DNA of 64,000 bases from Thalassobaculum sp965228445 (GCA_965228445.1 OZ245813.1:4774001-4838000), one strand, 5' to 3'; counted from the stretch's first letter, positions 1 through 9,133 are shown. The notes: generated by a model from the letters alone, not told the origin. Numbers and translations: made by a program.

Positions 1-84
1 TTAAGAACGCGGTGAAGAGGTTCGTGGGGGAGGGGCCGGCCGAGCCGGGGCTTCTCAGCAGCGTAAAGGGTGGTCCGGCCGCCG

Positions 85-300
85 ACCGGCTTCTGGTCGT
101 ACTGTCCGGCGTGCGTGCCGCCAATCCCGACCTGACGTTCGAGGACATTTGCTGCTGACTAGAGGCGTTGCGGGAGCCCAACCCGCGTGACCGGTTGCAG
201 CGGCACTCATCAACGGCACGGGCGCTGCTGATCCGAGGTTAGGGGCGGGGCTACTCGAGGCGTCAGAGTGACGGGAAGGTAGACGAAGCGGAACTCCGCC
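85..300 (+). pseudogene. Degraded C-terminal remnant of a recombinase-like gene
   Basis: Conceptual translation gives a short run around NPDLTFEDICC, broken by in-frame stops, followed by a degraded version of a segment ending near GLLxA. The same block recurs at about 18680-18865 in better shape. In that copy it reads NPDLTLEDICCRLDAMRE, then a PRG motif. This arrangement resembles the C-terminal helical segment of resolvase/invertase-type serine recombinases, but the match is short and is my reading, not a search result. No start codon and no catalytic domain are present in the window. It is followed at once by a broken copy of an RTX protein tail. Confidence 0.35.
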
Positions 301-369
301 GAACGATCATCGCACCGGCGCGAGGGGCAATAAGTGGCCCATCGCCGGGGCGATCCTTTCGACTAAAGT

Positions 370-820
370 TGCGACAATAACGTCACCGCTGGCGACGACA
401 GCCAGTTCATCTCGCTAGTCGTCAGCAACGACGCCCTATATGGCGGCCCGCAGGACGACGTGGTCCACGACAACCTGGGCGACGACGTGCTCCCCAGCGA
501 TAACAGGGCCGACTGGGAGTCCGACGATATCATGTATGGCGGGGAGGGCGTCGATTGGATCTATACCGGCGCGTACCGCACTGTAATCGAGACGCTGAAC
601 GGGTTCGACATGATCGGGGAATTCGACGTGGAGGCTGGCGACCGTTTGGTGATCGGTAGCGCTGTCAACGGCCTGCGCCTGACCAGCGCCGCCGATGTCA
701 TCGCGCTGGCCAGGGACAATCCGGACGGTGATATGGAATTGGGCCTCGGCGGCTAGCACGTCCGGCTCATCGGCATCTGAACCGCCGACCTGACGGTGAA
801 TTATTTCGAGCTGTTTTGGA
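370..820 (+). pseudogene. Broken copy of the C-terminal end of an RTX/DUF4347 protein
   Basis: The translation follows the last part of the large RTX protein encoded at 13488-18470: GDNNVTAGDDSQFISL, then DIMYGGEGVDWIYTG, ETLNGFD and NGLRLTSAADVIA. Most of the intervening nonapeptide repeats are missing, so an internal deletion has joined the first and last repeats. Stop codons interrupt the frame at 754-756 (TAG) and 778-780 (TGA), where the intact copy reads on to FFEFY. An open frame of about 98 codons begins at 460 but has no convincing ribosome site. It is a decayed paralogue with no expected function, and it shows that this locus was once a tandem family. Confidence 0.75.
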
Positions 821-1116
821 GGCTCCGGGGCCGGTCGACATTCAGCCGGACGGGTCACTGACATCTTCAGCCGGTTCCGGCCCTGATGCGACACGCACAA
901 ATACGTGCACCACACGCGAATATTGTCACAAAATGTCACTGTACGAATCTTTGTGACGCCTTAGGATTTTTTTGAGGGGACGCAATTTCAATCAACGATC
1001 AACAAGCCGAGCCCACGTGAAACGCCACTAGGCAGGACCGCCGTCGAGCGAGCCTGCCGGTGTGTCCGGGGAGGCCGCAGTCGGCTCCGGTGAGAGCGGG
1101 ATCGGGAGGGGGCACG
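821..1116. other. Intergenic stretch upstream of the TULIP-like gene
   Basis: No gene is supported here. An AT-rich stretch near 940-990 could hold the promoter of the downstream gene. A strong ribosome site, GGGAGGGGG at 1104-1112, sits just before the ATG at 1117. Confidence 0.4.
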
Positions 1117-2820
1117 ATGAGCGACACCGAGATCACCTATAAGAACATCGACCTGCAGAATGTCGATCTGGCGTACATAGTCACGCAGGACCAGCTCAAC
1201 ACGGCCATCACGGATTGGTTGAACGCGATTCTGCCGGAGATGTCGTTCCAATACATGATCGACGAAGATCTCATGCCGCAACCGGTGCAGAACAATGAGA
1301 CACCCGATTGCACCTTTGATGGTGCGATCGCGGCGCCGATCGACTTCGATAACGGCGCGAATATGACGATCGTCGATATGTCCGATCCGGGGGGACAGTA
1401 CAACGTCAAGTTCACACTCGGTTTCGCCGGCCTGAGCAGCCAGCCCGACGGTGCCAAATTCTACTTTAACCACATCGGCGAGACGGTCACGTACAATCAA
1501 TACGACGCTCAGTTCAAGAGCAAAACCATGGACATCTACAGCTCCTGGCCGGTGAAACTGAGTGTCAATCTGAAGATCAAGGCGAATGTCGCGGCGCAAG
1601 GTACGAATGCGGCGGTCCAGGGAGCCCTCAAAGGGCTGCAGGACACCTATGGCGATGTCTTCAGCATCTCGCAGGTTCTGGTAGATCTCTCGGATGGCGA
1701 CGAGGTCGATAGCGGCGCCCTGACGCCGCCGCAGAACTTCAATGTGGTGGCCTGGATCGCGTTCGTCCGCTGCGTGCAGAAATGCCTGCAGGACAACGCG
1801 GCGACGATCTTCGGCGGTAAGAACCCGACGGTCGGATACGCGATCAGCCAGACTAGCCAGGGCGAGACGCCGCCGTTCACGCCGACCGACGTTGACGTGA
1901 TGGTTCAGACCAATTCCTCGACCCCCGACAAGGGTCTGCTGATCTTCGGCATGGTGACGACTGGCATGCTGCCTGCTACCTGGACGTCGGATTTCGCCGG
2001 ACACGACGATCTGATCCCCGACTCCTCGGAGGCCGTGGCCTTGGCGAAGGAAAGTCTGATAACCGGCTTCCTGCAGAAACAGCTGGCCGGCAGCGGCTAT
2101 CCGGCGGCGATTTCGCAGATCGTCATTCCGAGCTACGCGCCGAAAGTAGCCCAGATATACGAGACGTTCTCAGTCGGCCCTCTGATCGAACCGGCGCCGG
2201 TCACCGTATCGGTTGCTCCCACTGTGAGCGACCCGACGATTTTCACCGCGAATATGAACAAGGGCGATGCGTACGACAAATACGACGACGAGGGCACCTC
2301 GTTCGATTACACATACGCGGGAACCACCAGCACGAGTGCCGCTGCCTACAAGTCCTCGACGGCAGGGTGGTATGAGAGAATCAGTATTTCCGGGACATTC
2401 AAGGTGATCGTTGTTCACAACAGTTCATCGGGTCATGGAAATTATTTTTCCGCGACCTATTGGTACGGATGGAACGCCGATTTCGATTTCAACCCGGTTG
2501 CTGACACGGCGACCGTGCAGGGTATCGGACTCACCTACAACAGCGCCAAGTCGAGCTTCCCGACTGCGGCAACCTACGAGGATACCTCTACGCAGGATCC
2601 AGGTTTCGAAGGGTCAAGTGCCGTAGTCAAGAATGCGATCAGAAGCGCCGGTGACACCTTGTGCAGCTACATTTCCGGGCCTCTCAGTACTGCCATCTCG
2701 AACAGCATCACGAGCATGAACCTGTTCGTGTATCCCTCCGCCGGGGACTTCAATTTTACCTCAGCTGGACTGAACGGGAGCCTGAACCTCACGGCGATCT
2801 TCTCCTACAAGGCCGAATAG
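1117..2820 (+). CDS. TULIP/P47-like protein (putative)
   Basis: A 567-residue protein. The ATG at 1117 is preceded by a purine-rich ribosome site, and earlier in-frame starts lack one. It has no signal peptide and no membrane segment. The composition is rich in Asp, Ser, Thr and aromatic residues, as in beta-rich proteins. Segments such as TYGDVFSISQVLVDLSDG (about residues 186-203), TPTDVDV and LLIFGMVTTGMLP (about 260-300) resemble, by eye, the P47/OrfX-type TULIP proteins of clostridial neurotoxin clusters and their Gram-negative relatives, which are tubular lipid-binding folds. The family assignment is tentative. The next gene, 72 bp downstream on the same strand, encodes a large protein with amphipathic and membrane helices, so the two are probably co-transcribed and may act together on membranes or lipids. 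Alternatively it is an uncharacterised beta-rich exported or structural protein. Confidence 0.5.
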   Translation: MSDTEITYKNIDLQNVDLAYIVTQDQLNTAITDWLNAILPEMSFQYMIDEDLMPQPVQNNETPDCTFDGAIAAPIDFDNGANMTIVDMSDPGGQYNVKFTLGFAGLSSQPDGAKFYFNHIGETVTYNQYDAQFKSKTMDIYSSWPVKLSVNLKIKANVAAQGTNAAVQGALKGLQDTYGDVFSISQVLVDLSDGDEVDSGALTPPQNFNVVAWIAFVRCVQKCLQDNAATIFGGKNPTVGYAISQTSQGETPPFTPTDVDVMVQTNSSTPDKGLLIFGMVTTGMLPATWTSDFAGHDDLIPDSSEAVALAKESLITGFLQKQLAGSGYPAAISQIVIPSYAPKVAQIYETFSVGPLIEPAPVTVSVAPTVSDPTIFTANMNKGDAYDKYDDEGTSFDYTYAGTTSTSAAAYKSSTAGWYERISISGTFKVIVVHNSSSGHGNYFSATYWYGWNADFDFNPVADTATVQGIGLTYNSAKSSFPTAATYEDTSTQDPGFEGSSAVVKNAIRSAGDTLCSYISGPLSTAISNSITSMNLFVYPSAGDFNFTSAGLNGSLNLTAIFSYKAE

Positions 2821-2892
2821 GCCGCCAGAGCATCTTCGGCTTTTTCGGGCACGGACCCACCGGCGCCGGCGCGCCTCTCGTTGGAGCACATC

Positions 2893-5800
2893 ATGGCACT
2901 TGCGACCGCCTATACCTTGCAGCACGACCACGAAATGATGCAGAGCCACGTCGCGGCCTCCGTTCTGGACGCCAAGAATGGCTTCGCGGCGCTGCAGACC
3001 CGATCGGCCGCCAATATCCTGCTGGCGATCGGAAATGACGGGGTGATGCGGTCGCTGACTGCCGCCGGTGCGAGCATCGACGGCTGGACTACCCTGGACC
3101 TGTCGAGCCTGGCCGGCTTCGGGTACGATAAGGTCGACGATGAGACGGCGAAGCTGTTCGCGAAGTCCTACAACGCGTCTGAGAACACGCTGACGGTGCT
3201 CGTCGCGATGAGCGCCAAAGACCAGCCGGACAAGGTCTTCTCGGTGACGGGCCCCGCCGACACGGATCCGGCGCAGTGGATTACGAGCGCCGCTTCGGTC
3301 GCCGTAACGCCGCTACCCTTCGACGCCGACCCAAGCACATTCCCCGCCGGGGTTACGGTCACGGCGGAGACGCTGTCCTGCCATGGCCTCTTCGCGGAAG
3401 GCGGTCTTGAGTCCACGGACGATCAGCTCCTGATCGCCTTCGTCGAGGACGCCGACGATCCCGCGACGTTACGCGGGTTCTACTTCGATCTCACGGCCAA
3501 ACCCGTTTGGCGCTATTTTGACCAGGAGCAGCCAATCAAGACCGACGGCACGCTCGCCATCACGCCCGGTGCAGCGCAGTTCGGTGCCCCGATGGGTGTC
3601 TATAAACTCTATGACAACCTTGGCAGCCTGCAGCTGAGCTTCAAGTCCTTCACCGTCAATGGTGGGCAGTCCGACGCGGTGATGTACGAGGCCCCGGAGG
3701 GCGCCGTGGCCATCTCCGAGTTGCTGTTCCAAGTTAAAGGTCCTCGGTCGCAGACCGGCAGCGATCTTTTCGTCGCGGCAAAGGACGGCCTTTATCTGTT
3801 TCCGTTCCGATCGCTCCAGAACGCCGAGGGGATCCGGCTGATCAGCGATGCGCGGTTTGCCGACACCACCCAGCTGCATATGGTGAACGCGGGCGACACC
3901 GTAGTGATGTGGGGCGTCAACAAGTCCGGTAACGTCTATTACAGCTACGCCGACATCGGGTCATATCGGGATGCCTCCGCTTGGTCGCCGCTCCTGATCC
4001 TTGCCAATGACGCCATGGCGGTAGCAGGCGTGCAGGGAACTCCCTACTCAGAGCTGGATCTGTTCGTCTTTGGCGCGCTGTCGGATACGGCGACGGCGAA
4101 GGCTCAGACCGACGGACTGGCCAGGATGACACGGGACTCCGTGACGGGACATTGGAACAGGAGCCACGTGGCGGTCCCCGGGACCGTCGATGCCATTGTC
4201 CTGAAGACATACGGCACCCGCCTGTTGTTGACCGACGCAAATAACGTGCCGTGCTCGAATGTCGAACTCACTATTTCGCCGACCACTGACGTGCCGCTGC
4301 TACTTAACGGTAAAGCAGTCACGGTCAAGGCGGGCCAGAGTTTCAGTGTCTGCACCGACGGCACCGGTACCGCCGACATCGTTCAGGTCGTTTCGACCGT
4401 CGTGGGGACCCGGTTCGTCGTGACGGTTCCAGGGCAGGCCGCAGTCACCATCGATCCGTCGAGCGATACCAAGACGACGTTAAATGGGATCAAGAGCGGA
4501 TCCGACCTGAACAATGTCAGCTACACCGATGCAACAGGGAAAAATAAGTCTCTAGTCGCGCAGGACAAGGCGGATCAGGCAGGAGATGCGGCGGGCGCCA
4601 TTTCCATTCTGACGGGGAAGGTGTCTGGCCTGCCGTATGCCGGCCCCGGAAACGCTGCAAGCTTGCGGTCCAGGGGGCGCCCCAGTGGCGTCGCCCTCGG
4701 TGATGGAGTTCTGGACGAGATCGGCGACCTGATCGAGGCGACCCTCAACAGCATCGAAGATATCGGGAAGATCCTGTTTGAGGACGTGAGAGACGGCATC
4801 CAGATCACGATCAACTTCGTGGACAGTGCGATATCCGCTGTGGCTCAAACCGTCGAAGACGTCTATGGGGTCATCACGGCGGTGCTCAAGAAGATCGGCG
4901 CTTTCTTCGAGGATGTGTTTGAGTGGTTGGCCTTCCTGTTCCAGTGGAACACTTTCTGCGACGTCGCCGATATCCTTGAGGGCTACATCAAGGATATTCT
5001 CAAATCCGTGCCGTCCGCCGCCAAGGCCATCGACGCCAACGTGGCCGTCTGGACTACTAGTTTGCAGGCCCGGATCGCCGACGCGTCCAGCGTCACGGGG
5101 GCCATGCCAAGTTCGAGCGGGTCTGCCGCCTGGGCGGCTCATCAGCCGGCGAGTTACCAGACGCCCGGGGGCAAGGACATGCGGTCGGATCCAAAGATCG
5201 GATGGATGAAATCACGCTCTCAAGACGCGACAAGCGGCACGCCGGTTAAGCCCGCCGGACACCCGGCGGCTTTGGCAATAGGCAAGCTGGTCGACGGAGG
5301 CGACGTGTTCGACTCGGTCGCGGCCGATGCCGAGAAGATCTTTGGTGACCTGACCGATCTGATCGAGGCGATAGAAGACGACATCGAGGACTTCGCCAAA
5401 GGGACCATCGATACCGACATCTTCTTCACCAAGCTACTGGCGGCAGTTGAGAGCGAAGGGCTCACCGTCGGGCAGCAACTGATCGATACTGCCACGCAGG
5501 CCATCGTCGATCTGGAATCCGACATCGAGGGTCTGCTGAAGTATCAGATCGACATTCCGGTCATCAGCGCCTTTTACGACAAGATTCGAGGCGAGCCCCT
5601 GACGGTTTTGAGTTTCCTGTCGCTGCTCTTTGGCATCATTTTCGCGATCTTCTACAAGATCGCGACCAACCAAGACCCGGTCGCCGCCCTCAAGAGCAGT
5701 TCCCTGGGGACAGACCTCCCGAAGGTACTCTCCACCGTGGCCGGGATCATCGCCCAGCCTGCTGGTGCGGCGCAGCTCGATGGCGACCGGACGAGTGATC

Positions 5801-6435
5801 GTGCGCTTCCTGCCACCGCACGACGTGGGGGTAAGCCTCTGGACGTCGGCGACTATCTGACCTGCTTCGGCGGCGTTCTGCATGGGGTGCTAATCCTCGT
5901 TCTTGGCGGGATAGAGATCGCTGAGGCGGCGGCCAGCACAACGGCCGCCGACGCCGAGGAAGCCAGTCCGCCGCCGGTCAATTGGATTTATTTTGCGGAT
6001 CTCCTGTGCCGTATCCTCCTCTTGTCCGTGGAGGTGAGCGAAGTCGAGGACAGCGAGGCGGCATCCGCCAAGCTCAAGGGCGCGGAACTGTACCTTGCTT
6101 GCGCGTATGCGTTGGTCACCCTGGCTGGCATCAGCAAGGCGGAATCGGGCGACAACTGGGGAGACGGTCTGCGCAAGATCGACGGTGTGACCGCGTTCAT
6201 ACTGGGGATCCTCTCCTTGATCGTGATAGCCGAGAATTGCGATGACGCGGAACAGGCCGAGATCTTCTCAGCCTCCGTCGAAGTTGGTGAGCTGATTCAG
6301 ATGTTCCTGATCGCTCTCCTCGATAAGGCAGATCCCGTCGACAAGACCGACCTCAGTGCATCCGCCGCGGTCGTGCTTGGCTTGCGTGGTCTGGGCGCAA
6401 TCGGGGCCGGTCTCCTGGCGCTTGACAAGAACTGA
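2893..6435 (+). CDS. Large propeller-like, amphipathic-helix and multi-TM protein of unknown function
   Basis: A 1180-residue protein; I do not recognise a named family. The ATG at 2893 follows GGAG at 2883-2886. Residues 1 to about 435 look like repeated beta-blades (short stretches such as LFVAAKDGLYLFPF and SGNVYYSYADIG), suggesting a lectin- or propeller-like front. About 435-560 looks Ig-like. About 600-690 is a long amphipathic helical run (DEIGDLIEATLNSIEDIG and onward, ending FEWLAFLFQW). A second acidic coiled stretch lies at about 800-890. About 900-1177 contains five or six hydrophobic segments, for example FLSLLFGIIFAIFY near 905-920 and FILGILSLIVIA near 1101-1113. There is no N-terminal signal peptide. 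This order (binding domain, amphipathic helices, membrane tail) resembles helical pore-formers or membrane effectors, but that is inference. It lies 72 bp after the TULIP-like gene and probably shares its transcript. Confidence 0.6.
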   Translation: MALATAYTLQHDHEMMQSHVAASVLDAKNGFAALQTRSAANILLAIGNDGVMRSLTAAGASIDGWTTLDLSSLAGFGYDKVDDETAKLFAKSYNASENTLTVLVAMSAKDQPDKVFSVTGPADTDPAQWITSAASVAVTPLPFDADPSTFPAGVTVTAETLSCHGLFAEGGLESTDDQLLIAFVEDADDPATLRGFYFDLTAKPVWRYFDQEQPIKTDGTLAITPGAAQFGAPMGVYKLYDNLGSLQLSFKSFTVNGGQSDAVMYEAPEGAVAISELLFQVKGPRSQTGSDLFVAAKDGLYLFPFRSLQNAEGIRLISDARFADTTQLHMVNAGDTVVMWGVNKSGNVYYSYADIGSYRDASAWSPLLILANDAMAVAGVQGTPYSELDLFVFGALSDTATAKAQTDGLARMTRDSVTGHWNRSHVAVPGTVDAIVLKTYGTRLLLTDANNVPCSNVELTISPTTDVPLLLNGKAVTVKAGQSFSVCTDGTGTADIVQVVSTVVGTRFVVTVPGQAAVTIDPSSDTKTTLNGIKSGSDLNNVSYTDATGKNKSLVAQDKADQAGDAAGAISILTGKVSGLPYAGPGNAASLRSRGRPSGVALGDGVLDEIGDLIEATLNSIEDIGKILFEDVRDGIQITINFVDSAISAVAQTVEDVYGVITAVLKKIGAFFEDVFEWLAFLFQWNTFCDVADILEGYIKDILKSVPSAAKAIDANVAVWTTSLQARIADASSVTGAMPSSSGSAAWAAHQPASYQTPGGKDMRSDPKIGWMKSRSQDATSGTPVKPAGHPAALAIGKLVDGGDVFDSVAADAEKIFGDLTDLIEAIEDDIEDFAKGTIDTDIFFTKLLAAVESEGLTVGQQLIDTATQAIVDLESDIEGLLKYQIDIPVISAFYDKIRGEPLTVLSFLSLLFGIIFAIFYKIATNQDPVAALKSSSLGTDLPKVLSTVAGIIAQPAGAAQLDGDRTSDRALPATARRGGKPLDVGDYLTCFGGVLHGVLILVLGGIEIAEAAASTTAADAEEASPPPVNWIYFADLLCRILLLSVEVSEVEDSEAASAKLKGAELYLACAYALVTLAGISKAESGDNWGDGLRKIDGVTAFILGILSLIVIAENCDDAEQAEIFSASVEVGELIQMFLIALLDKADPVDKTDLSASAAVVLGLRGLGAIGAGLLALDKN

Positions 6436-6502
6436 CTCCAGGCTGTGCCGGCGCAGGGTAGAGCCATTCCGAATGGCCGCTTCGGTGGGATATAGTGCTC
6501 GA

Positions 6503-6560
6503 GCGATGATGGTCATGCCGGAGCCATTTGGAGGAGATGCTCCGGCATGACCATCATCGC
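6503..6560. repeat. Perfect 22-bp inverted repeat with 14-nt loop
   Basis: The arms are 6503-6524 (beginning GCGATGATGGTCATG) and 6539-6560 (ending CATGACCATCATCGC). They are exact reverse complements around the loop 6525-6538, and the loop contains GGAGGAG. The right arm overlaps the first codons of a broken ABC-transporter ATPase fragment. There is no T-run after it, so it is not a typical intrinsic terminator. It may be the scar of an inverted duplication. Confidence 0.85.
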
Positions 6561-6829
6561 CGGGCTCAGCCGAGACCGCGGGGCGGGGGCCATCGTGGTC
6601 CTACACGACATCAACATCGCCGCTTGGTTCTGCGATGAGATCCTGGCCCTACGAGGGCCGCCGGATTGCCCGCGGCGCTCCCGGCGACGTCCTCACTCCG
6701 GAGATGCTGAGCGCGATCTACGGCGTGCCCATGACCGTGATCAAGGAGGGTGCCGGCGGACGACTGGTGACTGTGCCCGAGTTGCGAAAGCAGGCCCTGT
6801 CGCCTCTCCCAAACAGTTCTAATGGATGA
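6547..6829 (+). pseudogene. Truncated, frameshifted siderophore/iron ABC transporter ATPase (C-terminal fragment)
   Basis: The first frame reads VVLHDINIAAWFCDEILALR, the H-loop region of FepC/FecE-type ATPases. Near 6650 the frame shifts, and the match continues as RGAPGDVLTPEMLSAIYGV, the typical tail of iron-siderophore importer ATPases, to the stop at 6829. Walker A, signature motif and Walker B are all missing, so this cannot be a working ATPase. Its 5' edge coincides with a perfect inverted repeat, suggesting that a rearrangement cut the gene. Confidence 0.75.
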
Positions 6830-7087
6830 CTTGTAGATTGAGGCGAACCTCTGCAGGAGGCGAGACTTTTAACGCTGATGACATGACAACCAAAAGCTCA
6901 AGGTAAGTTTAAAATTATGTAGGGCCGTGCGCTATCGAGTACTGTGCTCTGCAAAACATGAATGGACTAATGAACTTGGCGCCGCGCATTCCATTTCGGA
7001 GGTGCCGATAAACGCATACTGCAAGGGATCTGTTAGTAAACTGACAAAATTTCCGAAATTTCAGGAAAGGTGGGAGCGCGCAATCTC

Positions 7088-7534
7088 CTATGTATTAGGC
7101 TCCGTTGGATCTACAGTGGGTCGATTATTGACGCTGTCGTTGCTGAAAACGCTCTCAAATAATTGATGAGGAAGTAAAGGCTTTTCAATGACGGCAGTTA
7201 CCCGAAGGCCACGGCCCTCAGCCAAGCGTTGAGCCAAGGGTAAATAATCTGCTCCAGTGCTGCTGATGAATACAATCGCACCTGCGAAACCGGAATCGGC
7301 AAGTATCTCTGTCACTGCAAGGCCATCGATATCGCTGTTGAGAAGAATATCGATTAGAAAGGTATCGCGTGAAGATGCGTTTAAGGCTGCATGTTCTATC
7401 GAAGCCCGATCAATGTCTACCGAAATTACCTTTAAATTGCTGCTCTCAACATTGAGCTTAATCCATTCAATTTGATGCGTGTCGTCTTCTATGACGAATA
7501 GCGTTTGCGAAATTCTGCCATCACGCGGAATCAT
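7088..7534 (-). CDS. Stand-alone response regulator receiver domain
   Basis: A 148-residue protein made only of a receiver (REC) domain. The acidic pair is at residues 17-18 (VIEDD), the phosphoacceptor Asp62 lies in FLIDI, the Ser/Thr switch region is FISSTG near 89-94, and Lys118 lies in VIEKPL. No output domain follows, so it would act as a CheY/Spo0F-like phosphorelay protein with an unknown partner kinase. The DNA is clearly richer in A+T than the flanking regions, suggesting acquisition. It is divergent from a second, degenerate receiver-like gene at 8007. No kinase gene is adjacent; the nearest one, at 9348, has its own regulator. Confidence 0.75.
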   Translation of the reverse strand: MIPRDGRISQTLFVIEDDTHQIEWIKLNVESSNLKVISVDIDRASIEHAALNASSRDTFLIDILLNSDIDGLAVTEILADSGFAGAIVFISSTGADYLPLAQRLAEGRGLRVTAVIEKPLLPHQLFESVFSNDSVNNRPTVDPTEPNT

Positions 7535-8006
7535 AGTATCCTACCAATTGTCGCACATGGACTGGCCTGATAGTGAGCCGAATAACAGCTAGTGGGTGTA
7601 AGTTAGGATATTCGCACAAGTTCTGGAAAACTTCAACATTGCGGGGCTATATGGGTTTCCTCGCCTTCCCCTAGGCGGACGAAGAATGTTGTCGATAGCC
7701 CAGGACGTCTAGGGGTTTGGCGCGTGCGTTCTAAGCCTTACCGGCGCAGCGGATAGGCCGCTGGATTGCCGTAGAGACTGGAAGAGGATCGATCCCGCAG
7801 CGTGAATGATAACAAAATCCCTGCAGCCCTTATGAAACAGGCATGCTCTTCGTTCTCAAGTCTGCCCATCGCCAGGACCTCGATTCATCGCACCAGCCTA
7901 CGCTCAGTATCCGGCTAGAAAAAGTGTAGGTCATTTCCAGTAGATGAATAACAGTGTTGGCTCAGTGCGGCCCTTGGTTCAACGCAAAGAGCGCCGGAGT
8001 AGAAAA
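7535..8006. other. Divergent intergenic region between two receiver genes
   Basis: No coding potential is supported across about 470 bases. The right end is A+T-rich and probably carries the promoter of the gene starting at 8007; GGAG at 7996-7999 precedes that ATG. Confidence 0.4.
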
Positions 8007-8486
8007 ATGTCAAAGAGAAAGGCCATTGGGTTATTAGGAATCGACCTCGTTGAGCACCATTCTATAAGAGAGGCGCTTGACGACGGACATGAAATAGCGG
8101 TATTTCACATAAGCTCAAACAAAACTCGGAGTGTGGATCGCCGTTTAGCGTTTGATGTTTACATTGCTAATGTAGATGTGTTCGAAAAAGAGGCGGAGTG
8201 TGATCAGGTCGAGTCAGTCAAATATATATTATCACTTCGTGCCGCTTTCATCAGGCCGGCTCCATTAATTGTGGCAACAAGTGATCGCAATCCAAGGTCG
8301 ATGTTGATGTATTTCCGGTCCGGCGCAGATGACTATATAATTAACGCCATGGAAACCGAGGAGATTTCGGATCGCCTAAGGGGTTGGCTATCCCTTTTGC
8401 CAATTTCAAACGAAATATTACGTAAAAAGAGAGCAGAAATTATTTCATTGTTGTCATTGGCTGCGGCGGAGGGGCTGCAGTTGTGA
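8007..8486 (+). CDS. Degenerate receiver-like (pseudo-receiver) protein
   Basis: A 159-residue protein starting at the ATG at 8007, which has GGAG seven bases upstream; an in-frame ATG at 7944 has no clear ribosome site. The fold pattern matches a receiver domain: the end reads LIVATSD, then SGADDYIINAM and EEISDRLRGWL, as in the beta4-alpha5 part of response regulators. However, the usual Asp pocket and the conserved Lys are not preserved; the Lys position reads IINAM instead of the usual IIKP. Phosphorylation is therefore doubtful and it may act by protein contacts alone. The last 30 residues are an extra helical tail. It is A+T-rich like its divergent neighbour. Confidence 0.6.
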   Translation: MSKRKAIGLLGIDLVEHHSIREALDDGHEIAVFHISSNKTRSVDRRLAFDVYIANVDVFEKEAECDQVESVKYILSLRAAFIRPAPLIVATSDRNPRSMLMYFRSGADDYIINAMETEEISDRLRGWLSLLPISNEILRKKRAEIISLLSLAAAEGLQL

Positions 8487-8591
8487 TGCATTGCCATTAC
8501 CTGAAGCAGAAGGATTACGTGCTAGTTGATCCCGAAGCGTAGGCCGGAGATCGGAGGGACAGTGGCCTGATCCCGTAGCGCCTTCCGTCTA

Positions 8592-9133
8592 TTGGTAGTG
8601 AAGTGCAGTCCGAATGACCGCTTAGAGTCGACGGAAGATCGTCGGCTTTTGACAGATCGCCGGTCCGAGGCCCCGGTTGCTCGGCGCGCACCCTGGAACA
8701 AGGGCCGTCGGGTCGGCCAGAAACGACCGCTGAAGCCCAAGGATGTCTGGGGCATCTGCGTGCGCCTTGAGATCAACGGCAGCAAGCCGGATCCGGCACT
8801 GTTCAATGTGGCGATCGACAGCAAGCTGCGCGGCTGTGACCTGGTCAGCTTGAAAGCGGAGGACGTCCAAGTCAGCGGCCGCATTCGTGAACGGACCACG
8901 ATCCTCCCGCAGAAGACCGGTCGCCCGGTGCAATTCGAACTGACCGAGCCCACACGCAAATCGGTCGAGGCGTGGATCGATCATGCCTGCAGGCGGCCCA
9001 GATCTACCGCAAGACCGGCAATCTGCGCGCCGTCCAGTTGTTACTCGGCCATACCAAGCTTGAGTGCACCGCGCGGTATCTCGGTATCGAAGTGGACGAT
9101 GCCCTGACGATCTCCGAGCAGATCGAACTGTAG
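8592..9133 (+). pseudogene. Tyrosine recombinase/integrase, internally deleted and frameshifted
   Basis: From about 8688 the translation reads PWNKGR, then LKPKDVWGICVRLEI, FNVAIDSKLRGCDLV and KTGRPVQFELTE, the front part of a well-known short tyrosine recombinase family, including its first catalytic Arg in LRGCDL. After EAWIDHA the frame breaks. A shifted frame then gives IYRKTGNLRAVQLLLGHTKL and ARYLGIEVDDAL, carrying the second His and the nucleophilic Tyr, to the stop at 9131-9133. The middle of the domain, including the HxxR box, is missing, so the enzyme is inactive. Confidence 0.8.

Noticed and set aside
988..2004. Long minus-strand open frame opposite the TULIP-like gene
   Set aside because: It is Arg/Val/Asp-rich with no family likeness and lies exactly opposite a gene with a good ribosome site; long antisense frames are expected at this GC content.
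6927..7166. 79-codon plus-strand frame overlapping the end of the receiver gene
   Set aside because: No ribosome site and no family likeness, and it overlaps a better-supported gene by about 80 bases.
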